Source: GWF2-33-9 sp964500435 (GTDB lineage Bacteria; Bacteroidota; Ignavibacteria; Kapaibacteriales; UBA2268). Taken from it: a stretch of 64,000 nt of DNA. The notes under the pieces are model-generated. The model did no database searches, had not been told where the DNA came from, and was given only the letters and a program-made list of their open reading frames with translations. Location of the stretch: NCBI GenBank assembly GCA_964500435.1, contig CAZCNL010000002.1, positions 62,001-126,000 of the forward strand, written 5' to 3'. Below are positions 46,951 to 56,112 of the stretch, piece after piece. Position 1 is the stretch's first letter, and every line of letters starts with the position of its first letter. The translations under genes and the position numbers were made by a program.

Positions 46951-47442
46951 ATGACATTAAATAAAAAAATTGCCATATATCCTGGTTCTTTTGACCCTAT
47001 TACAAATGGACACGTTGATGTTATTGAGCGAGCCTCAACTATGTTCGATAAAATTTATGTCGTGATTGCCATTAACTCAAATAAAGTAACTTTATTTTCT
47101 GAAAATGAACGTATAGAGCTTGCTCGACAAAGTTTGCAACATTTGAATAATGTTGAAGTGCAAGGAACTCATAATTTAACCGTAGAGTTTGCCCGACAAG
47201 TCAATGCAAATGTAATTATTCGTGGCATCCGTGCAATTAGCGATTTCGAATTTGAATTCCAAATTGCTTTGATGAATCGAAAAATTGAACCCGATATTCA
47301 CACCATCTTTTTACTGCCTAATGAAAAATATACTTATTTAAATTCAAGTATTGTCAAGGAATTAGCAAAATATAATGAAGATGTGAGCGATTTTGTACCC
47401 ACAATTGTCGCTCAAGAATTAGTTAAAAAATTTCGAAAATAA
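46951..47442 (+). CDS. coaD: Phosphopantetheine adenylyltransferase
   Basis: 163 residues. Transfers AMP from ATP to 4'-phosphopantetheine to make dephospho-CoA. The nucleotidyltransferase motif is AIYPGSFDPITNGHVDVIER (T/HxGH type). IIRGIRAISDFEFEFQIALM and YLNSSIVKELAKY are the other family signatures. An AGGTG sits 6 bases before the ATG. It converges on ubiE/menG with only 22 bp between the stops and no visible terminator. Confidence 0.97.
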   Translation: MTLNKKIAIYPGSFDPITNGHVDVIERASTMFDKIYVVIAINSNKVTLFSENERIELARQSLQHLNNVEVQGTHNLTVEFARQVNANVIIRGIRAISDFEFEFQIALMNRKIEPDIHTIFLLPNEKYTYLNSSIVKELAKYNEDVSDFVPTIVAQELVKKFRK

Positions 47443-47464
47443 TTTTCTAAACAATTTAAGTTTC

Positions 47465-48172
47465 TTATTTCACAAAACCAATGTAAAGATATGCAATTCC
47501 ACTTGATAAGGGAATATACTTTGTCGAGCTAAACCTATTTGTCGAATTCATTAAATTAATAAATTTCTCACCAGCAGGGAATTTCGCTGCTGTTTCAGGC
47601 AAATAAGTATATGCGCCTTTATCGCCCGCAATTAAATGTCCTAAAAAAGGCATTATATTTCGACTGTAAATTTTATAAAAAGGTGCGAGAACACCATATG
47701 GCTGCCCGAATTCCAAAATCATTACCTTCCCGCCCGGTTTAACAACTCGAGCTAATTCACTAACACCTTGCTTGGGATCGTCTACATTTCGAATCCCAAA
47801 TGAAATACTTGCAATATCAAAATAATTATCAGGATATTGTAAATTCATCACGTCTGCAAATTCGAATTTAACATCTATTCCTTTCTCTTGAGCTTTTTGC
47901 CTTGCTAATACGAGCATATCTTCGCAAAAATCAGTTCCGATAACTTCGCCATTTTGTTCATTCTTTGAAAGGTTTGTAATTGCTTTTTTAAAGGAAATTG
48001 CAAGGTCGCCCGTGCCTGTTGCACAATCTAAAATTCTATAATCAGGCTTTAATTCAGCGTTTTTAACTGTGATTCGTCGCCACAAACGATGAATACCAAA
48101 AGAAAGAATATCATTCATTTTATCATAATCGTTTGCAATATTTGCAAACATTGTCCTTATTGTCTCGCTCAT
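47465..48172 (-). CDS. ubiE: Demethylmenaquinone methyltransferase (UbiE/MenG)
   Basis: 235 residues. SAM-dependent C-methylation in menaquinone (or ubiquinone) synthesis. Start MSETIRTMFANIANDYDKMN matches the family. SAM motif I is RILDCATGTGDLAI. FADVMNLQYPDNYFD and SISFGIRNVDD follow, and MILEFGQPYGVLAPFYKIY plus TYLPETAAKFPAGEKF are the diagnostic C-terminal blocks. In an organism of this group menaquinone is the likely product, so menG would be an equally good name. Confidence 0.95.
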   Translation of the reverse strand: MSETIRTMFANIANDYDKMNDILSFGIHRLWRRITVKNAELKPDYRILDCATGTGDLAISFKKAITNLSKNEQNGEVIGTDFCEDMLVLARQKAQEKGIDVKFEFADVMNLQYPDNYFDIASISFGIRNVDDPKQGVSELARVVKPGGKVMILEFGQPYGVLAPFYKIYSRNIMPFLGHLIAGDKGAYTYLPETAAKFPAGEKFINLMNSTNRFSSTKYIPLSSGIAYLYIGFVK

Positions 48173-48248
48173 ATTTTAATATAATTTTCGAAAATTGAAA
48201 ATAGTTTAATTAAAAAAACGTTTAAGTTAAAACTAAATTTGAAATAAA

Positions 48249-49106
48249 ATGGTTATAAATAATACAAAAATTGATGTAATTGAAACAAGCAATTTCGCTT
48301 TGGATGGTGGTGCGATGTTTGGCGTAGTGCCAAAGACGCTTTGGAGTAAAGCGTATGCACCCGGAGATGATCTTAACAGAATTCCTATGGTTACTCGTGT
48401 TGTTTTAATTCAACAAGGTGAAAGGAATATTCTGATTGATACCGGAAATGGCCTCAAGTGGGACGAAAAAAAGATTGCAATTTACAATTTAGATTTGGCG
48501 AATTCGGATTTCGATGTTAGTTTAAGCAAATTTGGACTTTCAAAACAAGACATAACTGATGTAATTTTAACGCATTTGCATTTTGACCACGCCGGTGGTG
48601 CCACAAATTTTCAAGGACAAGATGTAGTTCCAACATTTCCTAACGCAAAATATTATATCCAAAAACAGCATTACGATTATGCTCTTAATCCAAGCGAAAA
48701 AGATACTGCTTCATTTATGAAAGATAATTATGTTCCATTATTGCAAAATGAACAAGTGGTATTTCTCGAAGGTGAAAGTGAAATTTTACCAGGAATTAGC
48801 CCGATAATAATGAACGGTCATACTCCGTCAATGCAAATGATAAAAATTTCAATAGATAACCAAAATTTTCTTTTTGCGGCTGACTTTTTACCAACTGCCG
48901 CCCATATCCCATTTCCTTTTATTATGGCTTATGACAATCAACCACTTGTAACTTTAGAGGAAAAGAAAAAGTATTTGCCAATAATTTACGAGGAAAATAC
49001 GATAGTAATTTTCGAGCACGATACTTTTATGCAAGCTGCTAAAATCGGTCCGAATGAAAAAGGAAAAGGCTTTAAATACGTTGAAAAAATTACTCTAACT
49101 CCTTAA
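48249..49106 (+). CDS. Metallo-beta-lactamase-fold hydrolase
   Basis: 285 residues, no signal peptide. Zinc motifs: LTHLHFDHAGGAT (HxHxDH), NGHTPSMQMI (third His), FAADFLPTAA (bridging Asp) and EHDTF (last His). The N-terminal FALDGGAMFGVVPKTLWSKA resembles lactonase-like or carboxylesterase-like MBL proteins, such as AHL-lactonase relatives. No glyoxalase or RNase signatures. The substrate is unknown. It stands alone between ubiE and a terminator. Confidence 0.9.
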   Translation: MVINNTKIDVIETSNFALDGGAMFGVVPKTLWSKAYAPGDDLNRIPMVTRVVLIQQGERNILIDTGNGLKWDEKKIAIYNLDLANSDFDVSLSKFGLSKQDITDVILTHLHFDHAGGATNFQGQDVVPTFPNAKYYIQKQHYDYALNPSEKDTASFMKDNYVPLLQNEQVVFLEGESEILPGISPIIMNGHTPSMQMIKISIDNQNFLFAADFLPTAAHIPFPFIMAYDNQPLVTLEEKKKYLPIIYEENTIVIFEHDTFMQAAKIGPNEKGKGFKYVEKITLTP

Positions 49107-49138
49107 ATTTTATTCTTTACTTTTTCATAAAAAAAATA

Positions 49139-49185
49139 AAAATCCCCGTTTAACTTGCATTCCGAAGATAAACAGGGATTTTACT
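49139..49185. terminator. Bidirectional terminator between MBL hydrolase and E1 genes
   Basis: AAAATCCC (49139-49146) pairs with GGGATTTT (49175-49182). After one mismatch, GTTTA (49148-49152) pairs with TAAAC (49169-49173). The minus-strand read ends in a long T-rich tract. Confidence 0.8.
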
Positions 49186-49198
49186 TTTTAAGAACGAA

Positions 49199-51313
49199 TT
49201 AATAATTCATTAATTTAATCACTGCTTCTTTTACATCGTTTTGATTTGGTAAAATGGCGCTTTCGTAACTTTTAGCAAAGCCAACCGGAACAAATTTAGA
49301 TCCAACTCGAAGAATCGGAGCGTCTAAGTATTTGAAGCAATTATTTTGAATTTCTGCAACAATTTCGCCACCAAAGCCGCCAATTACTTTATCTTCATGA
49401 GCAACCAGCACACGATTTGTCTTTTTAACCGAGGCAAAAACAGTTTCTTTGTCCCAAGGAGCAAGTGAACGCAAATCAATCACTTCAACATCAATACCTT
49501 GTTTTGCTAATTCTTCAGCAGCAGCAAGCGAAAAATGCACTAATGTTCCATATGTTACAATTGTCAAATGCTTGCCAGAACGTCGAATCCTTGCTTTACC
49601 AAATGGAATCATATAATCTTCGTTCGGCATTGAAGTATATGCTTGCTTGAAATTATATAAAAATTTAGGCTCTAAAAACAAAGTAACACCATTTGAACGA
49701 ATAGCATTACGGAGTAATCCAGCAGCATCATCAGCAAACGCTGGTTGAACAATTCGAATTCCTGGTAATGTTACAAATGTTCCTTCCAAATTTTGAGAGT
49801 GATAAAGTCCGCCTTGTATATAGCCACCAGATGCTAATCTAATAACGAAATTAGGTGAAAATTGTCCATTAGTTCGCCAAAAATCGTGCGATGTTTCTAC
49901 CAATTGTTCCATTGCGGGCCAAAAATAATCGGCAAATTCAGCACCTTCGACTACTACTCGAATATCGGTATTGTAGCGAACAAATCCATTTGCTGTTCCG
50001 ACAATACTATCTTCAGCAATTGGTGAATTGAAAACACGTTCTTTGCCAAATTCTTCAGGCATACCTTTCACTACATTGAACACACCGCCTTTTCCAATAT
50101 CTTGACCCCATAGAAATGTATTTGGATTTCTTCTAAATTCGCTTTTTAAAGTTTCATTAATAGAGTGCAATAATGATACCTTTTCGCCGACATCAGAATC
50201 ATTTTCAACAAAATTTTCACCTGTATAAAAATCGTCAGGAATAATAAATTGGTCCCATTTTGAACCATCTGCTGGTGGTGCCGCTTCGGCTATATCTGCG
50301 GCTTGGAACATTCGAACTTTATTATCATCTTCAATTTTAAGTATTTCCTCTTCTGTCAATATACCTTTGTTCAATAAATGATATCGGAATTGCAATAATG
50401 GGTCTCTTTGTTGAACTCTCGTCAATTCTTCTTCGCTGCGATAAAGCTCGTGTCTGTCAGAGTTTGAATGTGAACCGATTCTATCGCATTCAGCATGAAC
50501 AACAGCAGGACCTTTTCCACTTAAAACATACTCTTGTGCTGTTTTTAAAGCACGGTACGAATCAAATGGATCCCGTCCATCACAATTTACTATCAATAAA
50601 TCTTTAAATCCCACTAAATTATCTGAAATTCTTGTATTAGCGCTTTGATCCGTCACTGGGACTGAGATTCCATATCCATTGTTTTGGATAACAAATATTA
50701 CAGGTAGTTTTTCAAGAGATGCTGTGTTTATTGCTTCGTAAAAATAACCTTCAGAAGTTGAAGATTCACCAAATGAAGCATAAGCAATCTCATCACCTTT
50801 ATATTTTTTAATCGCTCTTGCCACACCAGCAGCGTGTAATGCATGATTGGATACACAAGATGAGACATTTTGAATATTAATTTCTGGTTTTGCAAAATGG
50901 TTACTCATATGCCTTCCACCAGCAGCTACATCTGTATCTTTGCTTAAACCATTCAAAATTATTTCTTCAGGTGATATACCAGCTGATAATGATGTCAAAA
51001 AGTCTCGATAATATGGAAAAAGGAAATCTTTGCTCGGGCGAAATATTTTGCCAAGTGCCAACTGAATTCCATCGTGTCCTGCAAAAGGAGCATGGTACGA
51101 CCAACCTTTAGCCATTTTTAAATAAAGAGAAGCTTTTTCATCCAATTTCCTTCCTAATTGATTTATTCTATACCAGTCGATTATAATTTCTTTCTTAAAA
51201 CCTTTAAAATCAAATTTACTGTATAGCTCTACTTTATGTTCTTTGCCTTGATATTGCACACTCACTATTTTACTTTTATCCTTCGCCTTTGAAGTTGTTT
51301 CTTTTTTACTCAT
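49199..51313 (-). CDS. 2-oxoacid dehydrogenase E1, fused alpha and beta subunits (branched-chain type)
   Basis: 704 residues carrying both E1 subunits in one chain. Alpha part ~1-350: the TPP region AYASFGESSTSEGYFYEAIN ending in VIQNNGYGISVPV, and SHSNSDRHELYRSEEEL. Beta part ~375-704: FLWGQDIGKGGVFNVVKG, FNSPIAEDSIVGTANG, VEGAEFADYFWPAMEQLVE and EVIDLRSLAPWDKETV. It decarboxylates 2-oxo acids and passes the acyl group to an E2 lipoyl partner, not found here. In the TPP motif the usual Gly-Asp/Glu-Gly reads GES. Fusion is typical of Bacteroidota. Branched-chain 2-oxo acids are the likely substrates, by similarity. Confidence 0.92.
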   Translation of the reverse strand: MSKKETTSKAKDKSKIVSVQYQGKEHKVELYSKFDFKGFKKEIIIDWYRINQLGRKLDEKASLYLKMAKGWSYHAPFAGHDGIQLALGKIFRPSKDFLFPYYRDFLTSLSAGISPEEIILNGLSKDTDVAAGGRHMSNHFAKPEINIQNVSSCVSNHALHAAGVARAIKKYKGDEIAYASFGESSTSEGYFYEAINTASLEKLPVIFVIQNNGYGISVPVTDQSANTRISDNLVGFKDLLIVNCDGRDPFDSYRALKTAQEYVLSGKGPAVVHAECDRIGSHSNSDRHELYRSEEELTRVQQRDPLLQFRYHLLNKGILTEEEILKIEDDNKVRMFQAADIAEAAPPADGSKWDQFIIPDDFYTGENFVENDSDVGEKVSLLHSINETLKSEFRRNPNTFLWGQDIGKGGVFNVVKGMPEEFGKERVFNSPIAEDSIVGTANGFVRYNTDIRVVVEGAEFADYFWPAMEQLVETSHDFWRTNGQFSPNFVIRLASGGYIQGGLYHSQNLEGTFVTLPGIRIVQPAFADDAAGLLRNAIRSNGVTLFLEPKFLYNFKQAYTSMPNEDYMIPFGKARIRRSGKHLTIVTYGTLVHFSLAAAEELAKQGIDVEVIDLRSLAPWDKETVFASVKKTNRVLVAHEDKVIGGFGGEIVAEIQNNCFKYLDAPILRVGSKFVPVGFAKSYESAILPNQNDVKEAVIKLMNY

Positions 51314-51568
51314 TCATTCACCAAAATTAGTTATCACTAAATTTAATTTATAATTATGTAAAAACTAATAAAGCCAAAAAAAATTGTATTTTCAAGAAGA
51401 AATTTGTCTATTTTTCATTAAATTACTTAAATTTAACGTAAAATGAAAATCGAATCAAATTGAATTAGTATAATTATTATATAAGAATATTTTATCTGAT
51501 TTTATTTTGTTTTTTATAAAATTTTTGTAATTTAGAATTTAATTACATCTAACTTTTTAGGAGTTTTT

Positions 51569-52849
51569 ATGTTTAAATACTTTATTACTACTTTTATCGT
51601 AATTGCAACATCTCTATCGTTGTTTTCGCAAGAAGCGAATAAAGATGATTTCCGTTGGTTTGGAACATTTTACGAAAGACCGACTTTGGATGGACGTGAC
51701 TTTTCGAACAACACACATCCATATTTTTATTCTATGCAGCGGGTATCATTTGGTTTTGAAAAGCAATTAATGCGTGACATTACATTTGTCGCAGAAGCAA
51801 TGGACAATAGAATTTGGGGACAAACTCAAAGTTCACGTAAAAGCATTGCAAATTTGGATTTGCACCAAGGTTACCTTTTCTTCCAAAATGTTTTTAACTT
51901 GCCGATGGATTTGAAAATTGGTAGATTTGAAGCTGAATACAACAAAAAAATCATAGGTTTATCGAATTGGCAAGATGTTCCAAAATCATTCGATGGTTTT
52001 AACGTAGGTTACTTATTCAATGATGATTTACGAATGGATTTATTTATGTTCCAAATATCGAATTCATTTAATTATGTCCCAAGCGTCAATCCCAGTTTAT
52101 ATCCATATCCTGCAACAGATGATCCTGGATACTATGTCCCTGGAATAACGTTCAAATATAAAACTTCAAAAACATCATACATTCAACCAATTGTAATTTA
52201 TGAAATGAAAGGAAAAACATCTGCAACAGCTGAAAAACTCGACAAAATGACTGCTGCATTAGACTGGATATACAAAGAGAGTGATTTAGACGTGTGGGCA
52301 CATATTGGCACACAAACCGGACAAAGAACCGCTTCCAACGTAACCAGAGATATTTCTTCATATGGGGCTCATTTATATTTAGGCTATTCCTTTGGATTTG
52401 TAAAACCAACATTAAAGCTCGATATTAACTCCGGCACAAAACCCGAAGATCAAGCAACAAAAGACAATTTATACGAAAATAATTTCTCCAGCGGTCATAT
52501 TTTTTGGGGTAATGCAGATTATTTTACAAATATTAGAACAATGACAATGGGATTGGGGCTAAACCAATATGGACTTCAAATTTTATTAAACGAAAAAGGG
52601 CCGCTCTCAATTTTATTTGAAGCTTCACAGTTCACAACTAATGTAAAAAGTTCAGATGATAAAAATTCACTTGCAACCGAACTGGATTTAATTTTGAAAT
52701 ATAATCACAATAAAAAAATGTTTTTTGATTTAGGATTATCCGCTGTAACTCCTGGAGATATTACAAAAAAAATCTTCACAACTTCTAACGGCATTTTAAG
52801 AGAAGATCTTGGATTTTTCTCCTATTTCCGCTTTTACTATACTTTTTAA
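51569..52849 (+). CDS. Outer-membrane beta-barrel protein, alginate-export/porin-like
   Basis: 426 residues. Signal peptide ~1-20 (YFITTFIVIATSLSLFS), then a chain of alternating amphipathic strands ending in YFRFYYTF, whose terminal Phe is the usual barrel-assembly signal. FGFEKQLMRDITFVAEAMDN and LDLHQGYLFFQNVFNLPMDL followed by KIGRFEAEY resemble the alginate_exp porin family. It probably forms a channel for anionic or sugar-like solutes, which is unproven. A good SD (AGGAG) precedes the ATG, and a strong terminator follows. Confidence 0.8.
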   Translation: MFKYFITTFIVIATSLSLFSQEANKDDFRWFGTFYERPTLDGRDFSNNTHPYFYSMQRVSFGFEKQLMRDITFVAEAMDNRIWGQTQSSRKSIANLDLHQGYLFFQNVFNLPMDLKIGRFEAEYNKKIIGLSNWQDVPKSFDGFNVGYLFNDDLRMDLFMFQISNSFNYVPSVNPSLYPYPATDDPGYYVPGITFKYKTSKTSYIQPIVIYEMKGKTSATAEKLDKMTAALDWIYKESDLDVWAHIGTQTGQRTASNVTRDISSYGAHLYLGYSFGFVKPTLKLDINSGTKPEDQATKDNLYENNFSSGHIFWGNADYFTNIRTMTMGLGLNQYGLQILLNEKGPLSILFEASQFTTNVKSSDDKNSLATELDLILKYNHNKKMFFDLGLSAVTPGDITKKIFTTSNGILREDLGFFSYFRFYYTF

Positions 52850-52879
52850 TTATTCAAAATAATTTTCTTTAATTGATTT

Positions 52880-52909
52880 GTCCGACTTCTATGTCGGACT
52901 TTTTTTTTA
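52880..52909 (+). terminator. Rho-independent terminator after the outer-membrane barrel gene
   Basis: Perfect 7-base stem GTCCGAC (52880-52886) with GTCGGAC (52893-52899), 6-base loop, followed by about ten T. Confidence 0.92.
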
Positions 52910-53100
52910 CTAATTATATTCAATTACTTGATGAAAAAGTTAACCAAAAAAATATAATTTTATTAATATTTATTGTTTATTGAAAAAAATTTTGTATATT
53001 TTGCTAATTTTTTTTGTTATCTTCATAAATTTCTTAATTCAATTATTTAGAAAATAACTAAAAAAATATTACATAAATAATAAAAACTTTACACACAGTT

Positions 53101-53568
53101 ATGTACAGTTTAAACGAAAAAGTGATTGAACTTCTAAAACAAGGTAAAAAACTTGAAGCGGTTGTTTTATATAAAACAGAAAGCAAATGTGATATAAAAT
53201 CTGCAAAGGAATATGTTGATAGAGTAGAATCTACATACTTTGGTAAAAACACACGTATATCAAGGAAAGAAAAGAAAAAACTAATCAATCAATATTACAC
53301 TAAATTAACTGAATTAGTAAAGCAAGGAAAGTCAGAAGAAGCTGTTCAATTATTTATGAATATAACAGGTGAGGATGCCCAACGTGCAAAGAGTTTTATC
53401 AGGTTAATTGATGATTCGAATAATGACGAAAGATATGAAAATATAATATTACCCGAAAATGAATCGAAAATCAAACGAAGAATTAATAAACAATTCAAAA
53501 TGCTTTTGATATTTCTAATAATTTTAGCATTAATTAATTTAATAGAATATTTATGGAATCATATGTAA
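53101..53568 (+). CDS. Small membrane protein with two L7/L12-like helical repeats
   Basis: 155 residues. Two related ~38-residue units: KVIELLKQGKKLEAVVLYK...AKEYVDRVE (residues ~7-43) and KLTELVKQGKSEEAVQLFM...AKSFIRLID (~68-104). Each resembles the helical C-terminal region of ribosomal protein L7/L12. A single TM segment, MLLIFLIILALINLIEYLW, lies at ~134-152, so it is a C-tail-anchored protein with a cytoplasmic repeat domain. I do not recognise a named family, and the function is unknown. It lies 70 bp upstream of the BACON repeat gene, but a link between them is not shown. Confidence 0.75.
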   Translation: MYSLNEKVIELLKQGKKLEAVVLYKTESKCDIKSAKEYVDRVESTYFGKNTRISRKEKKKLINQYYTKLTELVKQGKSEEAVQLFMNITGEDAQRAKSFIRLIDDSNNDERYENIILPENESKIKRRINKQFKMLLIFLIILALINLIEYLWNHM

Positions 53569-53637
53569 AAAAATTGTAATTGCAATAACTTTTTTGTTTT
53601 ATATAAATTTTTTTATAAAATTAATTTATGGTGATTT

Positions 53638-55938
53638 ATGAAAGAAAAGTATTTTATTCTGCTTTTTATCTTGATTTTTCAATCAACAAATACCATCGCC
53701 TGGTCAAAAGAAATAGAGTCTGCCACGTTTGTTATCAGTAACGAAGCCCCGGGTTACCTTATCGACAATCTTATTAAACAAGGCTACGGCGACAGTAGCT
53801 TATATGCCGTTACGAAACACCTGCAACCATTGTCGGGAGGAGTCATCCCGCAATGGTTTATGGATTCGCTATCCGCTTGCCCGGCAAATAGTGATGTTTT
53901 TACCGCTAAATTATTTAATTTTTCAAGCCCTTTTAATAATCCAATTGGTATTGGTACCGATGGAAATCTTATTGTAGCCCAAATTTATGGAACTGATTTT
54001 TTAGGAAAGGAAGGTTACTTAAACTATATTGACACTTTAGGTCAAGTGAACCATAAACTATTTACCAAAGCAAAAGAACCGAAATATTATATTGATGCAG
54101 GTTCTAAAACTTATCAGACGTCTTCGGGCTATCTAACTACCTATTACAAAGCCTTCGCTATTGCTTGGTCAACACAACCTACCACTTTTGTTATTACTAA
54201 CGAAGCCCCGGGTTACCTTATCGACAACCTTATTAAACAAGGTTACGGCGACAGTTGCCTCTATGCCGTTACGAAACACCTGCAACCCTTGTCGGGCGGC
54301 GCCATCCCGCAATGGTTTATTGATTCGCTATCAGCTTGTCCGGCAGGAAGTCAAATATTTACTGACCATTTAAGTAGTTATTCTGGGATTAATAATCCTG
54401 TTGGAATTAATACTGATGGTACTTTAATTATCACTCCAATTTATGGAAAAGATTATTTTGGAAAAGTTGGATATAAAACTTATCCTGAGTCAATTGTCGA
54501 TGGAGGAGGGGAACTATTTACTTATGCTATAAGCCCTGAATATATAATTGATACGGGTTCATCGATAGATAGTGATAGTTCATCTGGTATTGGGACATAT
54601 CAAGCTTTTGCCATCGGCTGGGCGCAGGCAATCCTCTCCGTTTCGCCAAATACGCTTAACATTGCTGCGGCAAACGGCAGTACGGCATCGTTTAATGTTA
54701 CTTCAAACATTAATTGGACTGTTGCTTCAAATCAAACTTGGCTTTCTGTTAATCCAACAAATGGCTCTGGTAATGGGACGGTAACCTTAACTGCTGAAGC
54801 TAACCCAACCATTTCTGCACGCACCGCAACCGTGACCATTTCGGGCAGCGGTGTAAATTCGCAAACGATCAACGTAACCCAATATGCTGCTGAACCTTCT
54901 CTTACGGTATCTCCTGCAAACATCGACATTGCCCCAACAGCTGGCGACACAACCATTTCCATCACTTCAAACACCGACTGGACTGTTGCTTCAAATCAAA
55001 CTTGGCTTTCTGTTAATCCATCAAATGGCTCTGGTAATGGAACAGTAACCTTAACTGCTGAAGCTAACCCAACCATTTCGGCACGCACCGCAACCGTTAC
55101 TCTTTCTGGTACAGGTGTTAACTCGCAAACTGTAACAGTAACCCAATCTCCCGGTGAAGCCATTCTTACGGTATCTCCTGCAAATATCGACATTGCCGCA
55201 ACAGTAGGCGACACAACCATTTCCATCACTTCAAACACCGACTGGACTGTTGCTTCCAACCAAACTTGGCTTTCTGTTAATCCATCAAATGGCTCTGGTA
55301 ATGGGACGGTAACCTTAACTGCTGAAGCTAACCCAACCATTTCGGCACGCACCGCAACCGTTACTCTTTCTGGTAAAGATGTTAAATCGCAAACTGTGAC
55401 AGTAACCCAATCTCCCGGTGAAGCCATTCTTACGGTATCTCCTGCAAACATCGACATTGCCCCAACAGCTGGCGACACAACCATTTCCATCACTTCAAAC
55501 ACCGACTGGACTGTTGCTTCAAATCAAACTTGGCTTTCTGTTAATCCATCAAATGGCTCTGGTAATGGAACAGTAACCTTAACTGCTGAAGCTAATACAA
55601 CTTCAGCACGCAATGCAATTGTTACTATTTCTGGAAAAGGTGTTAACTCGCAAACAATCTCGGTACACCAGTTTGGAACTATTGGAGTTATTGATAATGA
55701 TTTAGATTTTATTGTTATTTCCCCTTTGCCCGCAGAAAACAAATTAATTGTCCGCAATTTATTTGCTTTAGGCGATATTTTCGAATATAAATTTTTTGAT
55801 TTAAATGGAAATTTAGTTTTTAACGGTAAAAGCTTCTTTAATGATTATATCCTATTCCCAAAATTTACATCTGGTGTTTATATTTTGAAAATTTATTTTA
55901 ATAATCAATCAAAATCTTTTAAAATTATGATAAAATAA
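53638..55938 (+). CDS. T9SS-exported repeat protein: duplicated novel N-terminal domain plus four BACON domains
   Basis: 766 residues. Signal peptide ~1-20. Two copies of an unrecognised ~150-residue domain follow (~29-180 and ~182-335), each starting TFVI(S/T)NEAPGYLIDNLIKQ and containing AVTKHLQPLSGG and IPQWF.DSLSACPA. Four BACON-type beta-sandwiches (~333-681) share NTDWTVASNQTWLSVNP and GSGNGTVTLTAEAN, with Trp at 360, 448, 536 and 624. The C-terminal sorting domain (~690-766) ends TSGVYILKIYFNNQSKSFKI. BACON domains are thought to bind glycans or mucins. The repeat DNA is clearly richer in G+C than the flanks. Likely a surface or secreted binding protein; the novel domain's role is unknown. 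Confidence 0.85.
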   Translation: MKEKYFILLFILIFQSTNTIAWSKEIESATFVISNEAPGYLIDNLIKQGYGDSSLYAVTKHLQPLSGGVIPQWFMDSLSACPANSDVFTAKLFNFSSPFNNPIGIGTDGNLIVAQIYGTDFLGKEGYLNYIDTLGQVNHKLFTKAKEPKYYIDAGSKTYQTSSGYLTTYYKAFAIAWSTQPTTFVITNEAPGYLIDNLIKQGYGDSCLYAVTKHLQPLSGGAIPQWFIDSLSACPAGSQIFTDHLSSYSGINNPVGINTDGTLIITPIYGKDYFGKVGYKTYPESIVDGGGELFTYAISPEYIIDTGSSIDSDSSSGIGTYQAFAIGWAQAILSVSPNTLNIAAANGSTASFNVTSNINWTVASNQTWLSVNPTNGSGNGTVTLTAEANPTISARTATVTISGSGVNSQTINVTQYAAEPSLTVSPANIDIAPTAGDTTISITSNTDWTVASNQTWLSVNPSNGSGNGTVTLTAEANPTISARTATVTLSGTGVNSQTVTVTQSPGEAILTVSPANIDIAATVGDTTISITSNTDWTVASNQTWLSVNPSNGSGNGTVTLTAEANPTISARTATVTLSGKDVKSQTVTVTQSPGEAILTVSPANIDIAPTAGDTTISITSNTDWTVASNQTWLSVNPSNGSGNGTVTLTAEANTTSARNAIVTISGKGVNSQTISVHQFGTIGVIDNDLDFIVISPLPAENKLIVRNLFALGDIFEYKFFDLNGNLVFNGKSFFNDYILFPKFTSGVYILKIYFNNQSKSFKIMIK
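53725..54345 (+). repeat. Direct DNA repeat, two copies, 459 bp offset
   Basis: 53725-53886 and 54184-54345 are nearly identical. They share, for example, GAAGCCCCGGGTTACCTTAT and CGTTACGAAACACCTGCAAC. After this the two copies diverge in DNA although the proteins remain alignable. The conserved parts are more G+C-rich than the diverged parts. Confidence 0.85.
54634..55680 (+). repeat. Four tandem BACON-coding repeats, exact 264-bp period
   Basis: The Trp codon that opens TGGACTGTTGCTTC recurs at 54715, 54979, 55243 and 55507, each 264 bp (88 codons) apart. Units 2-4 are almost identical in DNA. Unit 1 differs in its first third. The last unit loses one codon near its end (NTTSA in place of NPTISA). 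Confidence 0.93.
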
Positions 55939-56112
55939 AAAAATTGTAACTAATAAAAAACTTTTTTCTTTGATTTTCCTGTTATTTTTTTATAAATTTC
56001 TTTTTTTCCTGTATAATTTTTTCTTGTCATTCTCTCTTTTTTCTATTTTATTTTTTTATTATAAAATTATTATTTAAATTATAATTTTGAAAAATAAAAA
56101 AGTGAAAATTAA

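Noticed and set aside
48234..48241. TAAATTTG matching the -7 box just upstream of the MBL hydrolase
   Set aside because: It would place the transcript start at the ATG itself and lacks a -33 TTTG at proper distance.
51314..51568. 255-bp divergent gap before the outer-membrane barrel gene, examined for a small gene or RNA
   Set aside because: Only A/T-rich sequence and the SD of the barrel gene are visible; no frame of useful length.
54732..55757. Several open frames on the minus strand across the BACON repeats, repeating similar peptides
   Set aside because: They are reverse-strand reflections of the tandem repeat; the plus-strand frame has a signal peptide, BACON motifs and a sorting domain.
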